Source: Buddleja alternifolia (Eukaryota > Streptophyta > Magnoliopsida > Lamiales > Scrophulariaceae). From it: a stretch of 64,000 nt of DNA. The notes under the pieces were generated by a model that did not search any database, was not told where the DNA came from, and saw nothing but the letters and a program-made list of their open reading frames with translations. Positions 34,555-46,960 of the stretch are shown piece by piece. Made by a program: the position numbers and the translations under genes. Numbering within the stretch: position 1 is the first letter of the stretch; each line of letters begins with the position of its first letter. The stretch lies in assembly GCA_019426215.1 (NCBI GenBank), contig CM033393.1:49602645-49666644 (forward strand), given 5' to 3'.

Positions 34555-37500
34555 ATGAGGTCAAAAAATCCATCAAAATTTTCAGGTAACATTCGAAAAT
34601 ACCGTTTCAGTTCATCCTCGAAAAGTTCTTGGGTGATAATGTTGTGTATTTTGTTGATTTTGATCGTTTCTGCATCATTACGAATTTATTTGGAACACCT
34701 AAACATGTTTTTGTTGATTTTTCTATGCCAATAAGGAGCGATTTAATGATTCGAATACTCGTCTGTGTAATGAAATGAATTCACTGTCAATGTATAATCA
34801 TGCATAATGTTCTGTATAATGTATTCAATGGTACTGTATAATCATGCTTAATGGACTGTATAATGTGTTGTATAATGTAATCAATGTTACTGTATAATCA
34901 TGCTTGATGGACTGTATAATGGCTTATTGTATAGTAACTGATTGATGTATGGTAACATACTGTATGTAGTGATATAATGTGTTGTATACTATGTAATCAT
35001 ATACTGTATAATGGTGTAAAATGGCATGTATAATTGTTTTACATAAATGTTTCTTCTGTATACTGGTATACAATGATTAACTTTCATTTATATTCTTGTT
35101 TGGATTATTGGCTACTGCATTATGGGGTGCTTCTTTCACTGTTACTGAATAATCAAGCATAATACCGTTTACTACACTGTATAATAACTTAGTTTATACT
35201 GTATATTTGCTTATTGGGTACTGTGTAATACTGTATGTTATATTTATATTACAAACTGTATGATCTGTATAATGGATAGATTCATACTGTCTAATGGTTT
35301 GTTGCACACTGTGTATTATTTGGTTTATACGCATAAGGTATAAATTTATATATCTTACTGTATAATATGTTATCACACACTGAATAATGTGATATAGGTT
35401 GTTGTATACTAACTTATGATATACTGTATAATTAGTTAATCCACTTTGACTAATCCTAACTATCTACCGTATAATGCAGTTACTCAAGAAGGGTCATCAT
35501 CATCTGAGTCTTCAGGTAGTAGGTTTCAGATTGTGGCTTCAAACGTCGCTGATCCTATTAGTGTTGAACGGCCTGCTTCTGACCACGATGAAGCTACCGA
35601 AACAGACCACCCCACCGATCCGAAAAAAAGACGATCGAAACAGCAACTAGAAAAAACACCGTCAAAAAAACATAAAATACTTTCTGTGACCAAAAATAAA
35701 GCGAAGAAGCGTACGGTTGATTTTACACAAATACGAGTATCACTGAAGGTGTTAATTAAAGCTGTTTCAAACCTCACGGAACCACAACGTGAATGGGTTA
35801 GACAGTCCGGTTTTGGTTGCTTTCTGGATTTCAATATTAAGGATATGCCACACAAGCTTGGGTTTAAAATTGTAAAGGCTTTTAAACCAGGAAATTTCAC
35901 TCTTAGTTTGCCTGGGGGAAAGATTAATATTACAGAATATGATGTGGCCGAGGTTTTGGGTTTTCCACACGGGGATAAAATTATAGACCTCACATCAAAA
36001 AATCCAGAAAGGTCGGACGCATGGAGTGCACAATTTGGACTTACTAAGTCCAACAAGTTCAAGGTTTCAGCTAAAATGGTCGTTGACGCAATTGAAAAAG
36101 AGGAAGCAGTCACGGAGCTACTCAAGCTCAATTTTATGATGATTATATACAATTGCTTGGTAGAGGCGCCTGGTACACCATTTCTGAACAAGAAGATGTT
36201 GAATTTCACAGGGTCACTTGATGAGTTGTCAACTTACAACTGGCCATCCCTTGTTCTACGAAGTTTGGCGGACACAAAAGATGTTTGGGAAGCAGATCCC
36301 GCAACTCGCATGTATACGAGACCTCTCCTGTTTTTGATTGTAAGTCTACGTTACCTCTTGTGATGTTGATTATGTTGCACTATTGTGTTGTATATCATTT
36401 AATTAGTAATTTTATATTAACTGCACGATGTGTAAATGAATACTGTATAATGATATATTACCTACTGTATAATGGTCTATCACATACTGTATTTTGTGTT
36501 GTGTGACACTGTATAATGATATATTATCTACTGTATAATAGTCTATAATACAGTACAATTTCAGATATTATATGTTGACAGAGTCAATTACAAGGGCCAT
36601 TTGACAGTACAAAGATCAATTCCAACTTGGCTTGCATGGTCGGACTCTAAACTCCGGGAAAAGGGTGCCGTTGAGATTGGTCCGGGGGTTTTTGGGAATG
36701 GGGTGATATTGAAGGGGCAATGGGAATTGAAGGCTGACAAAGGGAAGACTGTTGATCAAGTTCAATCTCCACACCAACCCAATGCCTCTTTAGAAGCTCC
36801 ACCAGACACACAAGAATCCATCATGGAATACGATAAGGTTGAACAGGTATTGTTTAATATGTAATGTATATTGTTTAATTATTTAGTGTATTTATGAGCT
36901 ATAATTGATTGTTAATTAGTGTACATTTGTGTGTTATCTACTGTATAATTAATTGTGAGCTATTGTATAATGTTTTTTGGACTCACTGATATACAGTATC
37001 TGAACATAATAATATGCAGTTCATATAATATAATTATACAGTAAATAATCCTTTGTTATACATTTACTCATAGGCGCTGATGAGCAGTCTGGAAAAATAT
37101 GCATTCAATCTGATGGATGTTATTATCAAGTACAATGGATACATGCAATCGTGTGACTCGATTATTCCGACAAATCCACGGTTGAAAGAAATTGACAAGC
37201 TGGTGTTCGATCAGATTGCGAGGCTGTATCGACCGCATAAAGAGGCACCTACCGAGCACCAAGGAGAACCTTCGTCACACGCACATCCTGCTGTCCAAGA
37301 TGTTCAGCCTCTCCAACATGAACAATTTGCACCCGATAAACCAATAAGCACACCAACTGAAGGACCAACTTTCAACTTTGCAGAAGGACCAACTTTCAAC
37401 TTGTTGACACAGATAACACCACAGAAGGACCAACAACCAGACACCGTTGCAGCAAAGGGAGTAGCGATCCCCTCAATGCCTAGTTTTGACCTGCTATCGC

Positions 37501-39656
37501 AACAAACACCGGAGAACCCACATCATGACGAGCCGGAAGGGACTGTACTGTCAATTGCTAGACAATACAAGGATGACACCACCAATGTTGCTGACCAAGT
37601 GCCTCCGTCGACTTCAGATGTGGCAACAAAGGCTGATGCAGGGAAGGGACCTGTTGCGGTGGAATTCATTGGTTATAAAAGGAGACAAATGAAGCCAGGG
37701 CCAGATACGTGTTCTCCTTACATACAACGAATTGTACAACTAAACACAAAGTCGAGCCCCATTGAAAAAAGGCTCTCTGATTGGGTAAAGATTGTAGATG
37801 AGGACACCATGTGAGTACATAGTGTTACATGTATACATTGTAGATGAGGACACCATGTGAGTACATAATGTCACATGTATACACTGTATAATGATACATA
37901 TACACAATGTATACTGTTACATATACACACTGTATACTGTTACATATACACACTGTATAATGTTACATATACACATTGTATAATGTAACATATACACACT
38001 GTATAATGTAACCTATACACACTGTATACTGTTACATATATCCACTGTATAATGTTAAATATACACACTGTATACTGTTACATATACACACTGTATGTAT
38101 AAATGTTACATATACACACTGTATAATGTTACATTTTACACTGTATAATGTTACATATATCCACTGTACAATGTTAAATATACACACTGTATACTGTTAC
38201 ATATATCCACTGTAAAATGCTAAATATACACACTGTATAATGTTACATATACACACTGCATAATACTGTATTCTTCCATTACATACTATATGATGCATAA
38301 TACCCGTTTTGTATAATAACTCATTACATACTGTATATTTGTTTTTTCAGGGCTATTGTTTTCAGGAGTGGTGATATTATGTGCACTATTTGGGATATAA
38401 AATCATTGTGTGACCGCACCGAACTCTCATCTGGTGTCATTGACACTTGGTCATACATGTTGAACAACGCCGAGGCAACAAGATCACCCACGTCGCCGCT
38501 CAGATTTTATTTTCATGTGACCGACACGGTGAAATATATCCCTTATCTTTTGTTAATACTTACGTTATAATGTGCACCATCTAACTACATTTTTTTTCAA
38601 ATGTAAAACAGTTTTTTTTCACATCAAAAAAAGAAAGTAAATGTACTGATGCGCTCCTCGAACAATTTGTGAATACCATTAAACATCGTATGAGCATGTT
38701 TCCAAGATTAAACATAAACGACGTCACATTGGTAAGTTAATGAAGAGTTAGTTTATTACAATTATCGTATTTATATGTAACTTTATTAACACCGCGTTCC
38801 TCTTGTCGATATGTAGGCCGTCTTTCCAATACATCACGCTGGGCATTACTATGTTATATGCTTTAATTTGAAGCAACCAGCTATTGAGATACTGGACAAC
38901 AGCAGGGTAGATGTGTCGATCAAGGACAAATATCAACATGTGCCACCCACTCTGGTACAATTAATATACTGTATAATTATATATAAATATACTGTATATT
39001 AAACAGTGCTATACTGTATAATCATACATTTTTCACTGTATAATTATATATGAATATTCTGTATATTGGATAGTGTTATACTATATAATCATATGTTTTT
39101 CATTGTATAATGAAGTTAATACTCTGCTGTTAATTTGTATACTAATATACTGTATATTAATATAATTATACTCTGAATCTTACATTTTTAGTTTGTTTTT
39201 TTTCAAACAGAGATGCTTGTTTTCAAAATTGCTGATGGATATCAACCATCCAGCCGGGATTGCGTTGTCAACGGCCGAATTTGTCAGGCTTCCAATGCCG
39301 TGGCGTACATACAAGAATCCATTGGATTGCGGTATTTTTGTGATGCGTCACATGGAGACTTACCTCAGTGGAGGATTGAAAAATTGGGATACGGGATTGG
39401 GGCCGGAAAACGTACTGTTTTACACTTTTATTAGTTACGTGTGTGGAATCTTATCAAACTCTTTATTTCCTATCCATCTAACTTTATTATTTGTTCAATG
39501 CAGAGAACGCAAGTTGCGAAACTAACTAGGCTGAGGGGCCTTTATCTTGAGAAGATCCTCACTTCTGATCTGAACGAACTGAAATATGAAATCCTCACGC
39601 AATCCAGAGAAGTGGAACGGGCACAGGCACCAACGACAAAGAGGAAGAAGGGGTAG
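34555..39656 (+). CDS. Ulp1-like cysteine protease (peptidase C48) carried by MULE-2
   Basis: Nine exons: 34555-34585, 35480-36339, 36565-36846, 37074-37810, 38351-38528, 38612-38731, 38817-38954, 39211-39411, 39504-39656. All have GT-AG borders and compatible phases, summing to 2700 nt (899 aa) without a stop. The N-terminus is basic and lysine-rich (DPKKRRSKQQ), NLS-like. About 90-330 resembles the N-terminal region of plant transposon-borne Ulp proteins. The C48 domain at about 735-860 has His746 (HHAGHYYV), Asp763 (EILDNS) and Cys822 (NPLDCGIFVMRHMETY). The position of the Ulp1 oxyanion-hole Gln, six residues before Cys, is Tyr816. The family removes SUMO-like modifiers; the target of the transposon versions is unknown. 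Exon 1 was chosen because ATG...TTTTCAG|gtaac joins exon 2 in frame. Confidence 0.8.
37791..37884. repeat. 47-bp tandem duplication across an exon-4 donor site
   Basis: The phrases 'gtagatgaggacaccat' and 'gtgagtacat' occur twice in succession, so the 5' splice site of exon 4 is present in two copies. Use of the second would introduce TGA directly after the first ATG. Confidence 0.85.
37860..38290. repeat. Short-period tandem array in Ulp intron 4
   Basis: About 18 imperfect copies of a 22-24-bp unit, roughly TGTTACATATACACACTGTA followed by TAA or TAC. Fills most of the intron. Confidence 0.9.
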
Positions 39657-39761
39657 ACGTACTTGATAGATTAAATTTTTAAGTTTCAATGTACAGCTTT
39701 TATTATTAGTTAGATATTGCGAGACTGGATTTTTTAGTCGTTAATTAATTTTTTTGTTCAT

Positions 39762-40090
39762 ATATTATTGCTGGCTACATTTGATCCTGTTAATAATACA
39801 AGACAACAAAATCACACGATGTCTAAAATCACACAATCTCTGTATAATGTTGTATAATATGATGAATAATCTACTTTATACTATATACAATTCAACACTG
39901 TATATTAACATATCATATACTGTATAACATAATGTCCATTTAATGTATATTGGTGTATAATACGCTGTATAATAAACGTATTCATCTTCGTTATATATTC
40001 ATCTTACTGTATACTGTTGAGTAATCTACTGTATATTCACTTTATAAGGACTGTATACGGTCGTATATGTTGATGTATATTTCATAATAT
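39762..40090 (+). repeat. Direct repeat copy 1 within MULE-2
   Basis: Starts tattattgctggctac and includes 'aatacaagacaacaaaatca', 'acaattcaacactgtata' and 'tccatttaatgtatattggt'. A diverged copy lies at 43025-43370 in the same orientation. Confidence 0.8.
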
Positions 40091-40282
40091 GCTTTTATAT
40101 CTTATACATTACATAATATGCATATTATACTGTAAGTAAATGCACATTATACAGTTCATAAAATGAAGTTATACAGTACGGAACTATTAATAAAAAGAGC
40201 CTGTTCATTGTACGGTGTAAAAAAAATTCGAATTAATGAAATGTATACAACATAACTATTAATGAAATGTAAAAAGGCATAA

Positions 40283-43013
40283 CTATTTTTCCTTTGTGGG
40301 GCAAGTTCTTGCATTATGCCCATCAAATTTTCCACATACGGCGCATTTTCTCCTCTTAGGAACATGCTTGGCTATCTCCGTACTGCTCTTAATCCTTTTA
40401 CCACACCCCTTAGTTCGGCTCAATTGAGGGTTTCTGATCCCGATCTCATTCTCGATTTGGGGTCCCACTAGACTCTCGATAACAGCATTCTTGTTATTCC
40501 TAGGATTGTCGTCCGCACCGACACTCAAATGAGACTTCATGTCCACCAATTGATTTTTTATGTAATCAAGTTTTTCTTTGTTAAAACCTGCAAGATTTAA
40601 ACATGATTGAAAGTCCATCCAAATTTGACTCTGATCATTTGTATTCTTCTCAGTCACCGCACGATATTGCCTGACGTGGTTATTGATTATATCGGATGCC
40701 ATACTTTCTGCATTTTTCCTCCACCTCCTTAGAACGTACTCGGCCGGCAACTTGTGTATTCGGCTTTGGTTGAATGCAAAGAAAACGTGTCTACACAGAA
40801 TGCCTCGCCTCAAAAACAATCTACAAGAACAATCAACCTGATTGTTCGATACAACATGTTTCACCTGCACACAATACAGTTAACATAATTATACTATACA
40901 GTGTGGGGAATATAATAATACGTTAAATATAACATTAACATACATTATAAAGAAATAATCACCTGCATACAATACAGTTAACATAATTATACTATACAGC
41001 GTGGGAAATCTAATTATACATCAAATATAACATTAACATACAGTATAAAGAAATAATGTACCTCATACAACTTTGATTCGTTCTCGGAGTCGGATACGAC
41101 AAACGATTTCACACCATCGACAACGCTTAGACTATGAAGAATCACTTTATACACTGAATTTTTGATCTCTTCTTGTACATCGTAGAAAACAGCGCGCGTA
41201 TATACCTCTGAAGCATCGTCCTCTATCGGCATAGGGGTGTCGGTTGATGGCTTAGATACCAACGACTCGTGATTTAATTTTGCGTTTGTATTCCTTTGTT
41301 TGTCCATAGCACTTTCGAACCTACTGTAGAACTCAATTATTGTGTCGCCCTTTACATAAAATTGGTTGAAGAAAAAATTAACTGACTCTGAAATCGAAGT
41401 AGTCCTCAATAATCCACCCATCGGAACATTTAGATAATACGCGGATACCCATGAATTTCTGTTCTCGAAAATTTCAGACAGCCATTCGATATGTCTTAGA
41501 CCATACTTTGAAATAACATCATTCCATCCCTCTTCAAACTCTATTGGAGTGATGTTGTCATTATACACAAAATTATTAAGCTTCTTCACCACCTCACCAT
41601 ACTCACCTGTATGTGGTGAAATCTGTATAAATAAAAACATGTTATACAGTGTGTAAACTAATAATATACACTACATGATATAGCATTATACAGAATGAAA
41701 ACAACACATTGTACAGTATGTAATTAAAACACGCACCTTGGTTGGGAACTTCTTCATTATATGCCACGCGCACAGACGATGCCTAGCATTTTTAAAAACA
41801 CTAGGAATAGCCTGCTTCATTGCGGGACATTGATCAGATACAATATATATTGGTTCACGTCCCATCACACGTGTAAAAGCTTCAAAAACCCACGTGTACG
41901 ACTCGATGTCTTCTTTTGCGATTAGTGAGGCACCAAATGTGACTATTCTCTTGTGGTTATCTAACCCGGTAAAAGGAACAAACTTCATTTGGTACCTGAA
42001 AAAAGCATTATAAGACATTATGCAGTTATTGAATCAGTAATTATATGCCATTATGCAGTCATATAATGCATCATTATACAGTGTCTAGTGTAGTGTTATA
42101 CAGTATCTAATATGGCAGTATACATTGTGTAATGTGGTGTTATACAGTGTCTAATAGGGTGGTATACAGTGTCTAATATGGCATTATACTAATATTTGAT
42201 ATTTTTATTATCAAATAAATGTGCTTACTTGTTTGATCGAAATGTTGCGTCGACCGAGCAAACATCGCCAAAAAGTTCAAAATTCCTTATTGCAATAGGA
42301 TCAACCCAAAATAACTTAGTCATACACCCATCCGCATCAGTGTCGTAATCAAACGAAAATCCTTCACAAGTTTTTTTCAAATTCATAAATTTCCTAACAA
42401 TCATTTCCCCGTCGTTCTCACCGACGTATTGCTTCACGTCCCTTTTTGCATTTTTGAAATCCGTAGAAGTCGACCCAATATTACCATAACCACCTGCAAT
42501 CTCCTTCATGAATGAATGTGATTTAACAGCTCCTACGTTCACCTTTGATGCATTTAAGCAGAACATGATCTGTGACGGGTCAATATTCCTATTCACCCGC
42601 ATAAACTGTTTCCCCTCGTCAGTAGCCAACTCGTGGTTGTGCCGCTCAATAAACTTCTTTATAACGTACCCCTCTGAGGCACTAAACCTCAAAACAATCT
42701 TCGCGTTACAGTCGCATCGACCAATCATGCACTTTTTCTTACTACTAACATCCTCAGATTTTTTGTAAATCCCGGCACGACTACATACGAAATGCTTCGA
42801 TATGACCGTACCATCCTTATGGCTTTTTTGCGAACACTTACGGACATCAAAACCACTTACACGAGCATATATTTTGTAAAACTCATATCCAATTTTCAAG
42901 CTCTCAAATGCCTTGTCAACGAACGGAGTAACGTCGGGTGAACACACTGGAATCCAATATTTGGAACCGCCGGGTGTCGATATAGAATTGGATGACGAAG
43001 CCGAGTGGACACA
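40283..43013 (-). pseudogene. FAR1-type MULE transposase, 5'-truncated
   Basis: Exons on the minus strand: at least 43013-42229, 41995-41737, 41622-41062 and 40864-40283, all in phase, about 728 aa. A FAR1 (WRKY-GCM1-like) DNA-binding domain is followed by the MULE transposase domain with DVCSVDATFRSNK split by an intron and IYIVSDQCPAMKQA. These give two catalytic-type Asp. Then CAWHIMKKFP, a SWIM finger (CSCRLFLRRGILCRH) and a terminal CCHC knuckle CAVCGKFDGHNARTC. Upstream, the conserved-looking STPGGSKYWIPV stretch is open, but a TAA lies at 43014-43016 and no ATG or in-frame acceptor precedes it. This is exactly where the 43025-43370 duplicate begins, so the first exon(s) appear to be lost. 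Related to Jittery/FRS-like elements. The rest of the frame is intact. Confidence 0.8.
40862..41062. repeat. Tandem duplication of about 100 bp in the last transposase intron
   Basis: 'cacctgcayacaatacag' followed by 'acataattatactatacag' occurs twice, so the 3' splice site (tgcag on the minus strand) is duplicated as well. Confidence 0.8.
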
Positions 43014-43024
43014 TTAAGCCTCAA

Positions 43025-43370
43025 CTGTATTATTGCTGACTGCATGTGATCGTGTTAATAATATAAGACAACAAAATCACACTGTATAATAATAGTATAT
43101 CAACTGTATATTAATGTATAAAGAACTGTATAATGTTGTTTATTATACATTACAATGCTGAATATTATAATGTATAATATATACAATTCAACACTGTATA
43201 GTAATATATAATATGATGTATAACAATGGTCCATTTAATGTATATTGGTGTGTGAGACGCTGTATAAAAAACATATACTACTCGTTGTAATATATTCATC
43301 TAACTGTTGATATATATTGTATATTCACGTTATAATAACTGTATACTGGCGTATATCTTGCTGTATAATG
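43025..43370 (+). repeat. Direct repeat copy 2 within MULE-2
   Basis: A diverged copy of 39762-40090 in the same orientation, abutting the broken 5' end of the transposase gene. Confidence 0.8.
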
Positions 43371-44173
43371 AATTCCAATCACTAATAGTTACAAATCAAA
43401 TGAATACCACACCTTATATCACCATTATAACTGCTGTATAACGTTGAATAATCTACAGTACACTAATTAATAATGCATTGCTCACTGTATATTCATGTAT
43501 AACGCTAGATATATCATATTTCAACGAACTGTATATTGGTGTGTATGTTGCTGTATACCGTAAACCAGCATATGTCAATATCTATCGCATATTTTTTGAG
43601 TTCATAACATCAATCGATGCGATATTTATAATCCATACCTGTGTCCATCTCAGCCATAAAAACGGAAATCAATAATCCACGACGCTCACGAATGAATTGA
43701 CGATGAACTGATATTGTTGATTAATTGCTAATGATGAACTGATCTTACCCATTCAATTGCGATGAATATTGTGATTGCTGATGATGAATTGATCTCACCC
43801 AATCAATTGCGATGAAAAGGACGAATATGATAAATTGATCTTACCCAATCAATTACGATGAAAAAGACGAATATGATGAAGCGATCTTGCTGATTACTTC
43901 GATTGATGATGAATACTGTATAATATTTGCTGATTGATTCGATAGGATTGATGATGAACTGATCTCGATGATGGACCGATGAAGAATGGATTCTGGTGAT
44001 GAATATTGATTTTAATCGAGTTGAAATATATGGTAAATTCTGTTTTTACGCATTAATGGGGATTTGATTTGATCATGCATTAAATGTGCATGAGTTTGTT
44101 GGTTTTTATTGACAAAATTGCCCTCCCAGCATTAAAAATATTTAAATAATCCGAAAAAATGATATAATTTTAC

Positions 44174-44250
44174 ACCTTTGGATCAAATTGAATCAACGGC
44201 CTAGATTGGGTCTTAGGTCTTACCTAATGGCAAGGTATGTATTTGATCCA

Positions 44251-44256
<6 letters not shown>
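44174..44256 (-). repeat. MULE-2 right terminal inverted repeat
   Basis: Ends ...tttgatccataccct, next to (TA)n. Confidence 0.8.
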
Positions 44257-44282
<26 letters not shown>

Positions 44283-44399
44283 GATAGTAAGTAATAAATA
44301 AAAGATCCATGCATGTTACATGCAAATATAAAAATGTGGCGCTGAGTATGACTCCTACACATGCATGCATGGCCCATTTTGTTCACAGAAAAACAAGAT

Positions 44400-44453
<54 letters not shown>

Positions 44454-44887
44454 ATATACATATATATATATATATATACATATGAGTTATTTTTTTATTG
44501 AAATTAATAAAAATAATGATGAGTTGCTTTCAGAAGGTTCCAATGAAGATGCAGATATTGGTTATAAAGGATAAAAATGTTTGGCAGGAATCGAAGCACA
44601 AATTCCAATGAGAGGAAGAGGCCAAGGAGATGGTAAATATGAATGAAAACAGAATTAATCACAAGTGTTGCTTTGGAAATAGGTGCTCTACGTACTATAT
44701 TGGTTATTTTTATTTTTTTCTTTAAATAAAAGGATTTCCTTTATAAAGCACAAGTGCCTGCAGAAGAAACTAAATTCAGAAATTCACTCATGTGATGAAA
44801 CCCCTTTTTTGTACCACTTTTCAATTTTATTTTTCATATATTTGATGAGAAATTTCCATGCACCCCAATTGTTTGAAGCTCCAATGA

Positions 44888-44922
<35 letters not shown>

Positions 44923-45408
44923 CTATATCTACATGCAAGTAAGCCATAAACAATGGAAAAATAAGTATATTTGAGATTTGATAATAGGTCATGGAGACAA
45001 TTTATAATCCATTTAGAAAAATAGATTATAAACTGTCACATTATATTTTGTGATCAAGGACAAAAATTTAGTTAATTACTTAATAATGATCGCACATCTA
45101 TACAGTATACACCCTCTTTTTCACTCATCAACTAAAGCACTTCATTCCTAAATGGTAATTGGGCCAAGAAATCGGGCTATTCCCGAACAAAAAGTTCTCG
45201 TTAAGCCGTTCGAAGGAAAGGCCCAATAAGAACACTAGATCAAACAGGGCCGAGGCCCATCAAGTTCGGACTTTCATGACTTGGAGGCCTAAAACTATTA
45301 CAAAAGTGAAGGAAAAACTACAGACCATAGCTGACTGAATATTTCATATTTGTGGGTTCTATGTGTGCCCACTGCCCACTAACCAATGCGGGATGCACAC
45401 AATCCTCT
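44257..45408. other. Intergenic with microsatellites
   Basis: (AT)n at 44257-44282, a (CT)n run at about 44403-44450, (AT)n at about 44459-44478 and 44888-44912. No gene recognised; the frames here come from the repeats. Confidence 0.5.
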
Positions 45409-45409
45409 A

Positions 45410-45468
45410 TTACAAATTGGTGTTTTATCTATTATTACATTATTCTATACATGACAAGTATATAAATC
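45410..45468. mobile_element. Left half of a MITE (family A) split by a retrotransposon
   Basis: aatcctctattacaaa...tctatacatgacaagtata matches one arm of the MITE at 5271-5438. The other arm resumes at 51401. Confidence 0.75.
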
Positions 45469-46071
45469 TGATATACCAAACTTGGGTCCTGGGTCGTTCG
45501 TGTACACGAACCTGTTGGTGACGTTGATTTACCTCGCTAAAACTCCCAGGTCGGTCATTAATACGAGTCTATAGTGAGTGGTGAAAGTGAATACAAGTCC
45601 AACCTTCACCAAATACAAGTTATGCTCTGGCGTTAGGTTCGAAAGATCCACGTGTTTCTAAATGGACCCAATAGGGTCGACCCGTAACCTTAAGTGAGAC
45701 ACGGGATCAAAACCGTCTATTAACTACACGTGGTGTGATCTTAGGACCGCGACTGTCACTATCATATCCGTACGACATGGACATTTATAAATATCATCTC
45801 AGAACAAGTAATAAGGGTTCACAATCTGATTTTCTACTATAAACTTGAGAGTAAGTTCCCTATACACAAATTTGGGCTCTCCGTACGCAAATACGACTCT
45901 CCAATTGGAAGCGTATCTCATACCTAAACTACGTTAGACTTGATCCCCAAGTGGGTACGTAGGCAGCTTAGTATAATCTAAGTGCAGTCTATAATCTAAT
46001 TTTCACCTTGTTTAGTCGTGCGACTTGACCCAGACTGGGATAGAGAGGATCAACCGATCCGAGCTAAATCA
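45469..46071 (+). repeat. 5' LTR
   Basis: 603 bp, TG...CA ends, close match to 50801-51400. Confidence 0.92.
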
Positions 46072-46091
46072 GTTGGCGCCGTCTGTGGGAA
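46072..46091 (+). other. Primer-binding site of the LTR element
   Basis: gtTGGCGCCGTCTGTGGGAA directly follows the LTR. TGGCGCCGT fits the 3' end of plant tRNA-Asp. Confidence 0.75.
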
Positions 46092-46125
46092 CATTTATTT
46101 CGGGTTGTTGAGTAGAAATTTGGAT

Positions 46126-46827
46126 ATGGACGCTACGAGTCAAGAGTTGAAGCAAGTTCGGTTAGAGGAGTCATCCACCGGTTGTCCAGACGAAGTGAGG
46201 CACAAAGAAGATGTGGCTACGAGTGCAGGAGTGATCACCATGACGATGGAGGAGCTGAACAGAAAAATGAAAGAGCATGGAGATGAGATACTGCGGAGGT
46301 TTATGGCACAGACCCCAACAACACCAAATACAGGTCAAGTGCATCATTCACCTCCAACCCCGAGGAGATTATTCCACAGACAAAGAGGTGAAGAGAGTGA
46401 TAGTGAGAAGAATGAAAAACAGAGGCATCTATCAGATGACAATGTAGACAGTCGTAGGATATTGGGCGAAGGAAAGGGGAAAGCCCGAATGACTGAGGTT
46501 CCGAAGGAGAAACCAACGCTCTCCCGGGCGAAAATTGAAGATATGTACGAGAAACTGGATGTGGTCAGTCATAAAGTGGAAGCGCCTAAGAGAAAGTTTA
46601 GGCATGTGACACCGTTGAGGGCTAGAAACTCCCCGTTCTGCATCGACATTTTGAGAGAAGTGCCCTTAGCCAACTTTAAGATGCCTGAACTAATGAGGTA
46701 TGATGGTACATGTGACCCTAGACCTCACCTAACCTCGTATGAATTGATGATGTCTTTGCAGGAACAATCTGAGGCAGTTAAAGCACAAATATTTATCACG
46801 ACTCTAACGGGACATGACACCGAATAA
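46126..46827 (+). pseudogene. gag fragment (retrotrans_gag-like)
   Basis: From MDATSQELKQ, 233 codons to a TAA. The end, ...LANFKMPELMRYDGTCDPRP and HLTSYELMMSLQEQSEAVKA, is the start of the retrotransposon gag domain typical of plant Tat-lineage Gypsy elements (FKMP-x-L-x-x-YDGT-x-DP-x-x-H). The stop interrupts the domain, and recognisable gag sequence continues only briefly after it. A plausible remnant of the capsid precursor, not functional as it stands. Confidence 0.75.
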
Positions 46828-46960
46828 TGTTTCCAATTGAAGGATGAGATAGAGCGGATGATAAAAAGTGGAATGTTAACTGTTTTCATTAATCGCACTC
46901 TAGCAGACGTAAGAGATCCCGACGCCGACCGCAGGAAAGAGGTAAGACGCTCACAAGCAT

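Larger units (their letters stand above)
34203..44256. mobile_element. MULE-2: Mutator-like element with transposase and Ulp1-like protease
   Basis: About 10.05 kb bounded by diverged inverted repeats of about 80 bp. The left starts AGGGTCAAGATGTAATACAT; the right, inverted, starts AGGGTATGGATCAAATACAT. Both share 'aatacatacc', 'ctaagacccaat' and 'tgatcca/ggatcaa' words. Both ends abut (TA)n, so a 9-bp tatatatat duplication fits but cannot be distinguished from slippage. Inside are a plus-strand C48 peptidase gene and a minus-strand FAR1-type transposase gene, convergent. Ulp1-like genes in MULEs are known (Kaonashi-type elements in Arabidopsis). The non-coding parts are full of ACTGTATAATG-like words. 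The transposase has lost its 5' end, so this copy is probably non-autonomous. Confidence 0.85.

Noticed and set aside
35526..36209. 227-codon minus-strand frame
   Set aside because: Shadow of exon 2 of the Ulp1-like gene.
37860..38290. CRISPR-like regular repeats
   Set aside because: Repeats are adjacent and imperfect with no unique spacers; it is a tandem array in an intron of a eukaryotic transposon gene.
44255..44574. Arg/Glu and Ser/Leu repeat frames
   Set aside because: Direct translation of (CT)n and (AT)n microsatellites.
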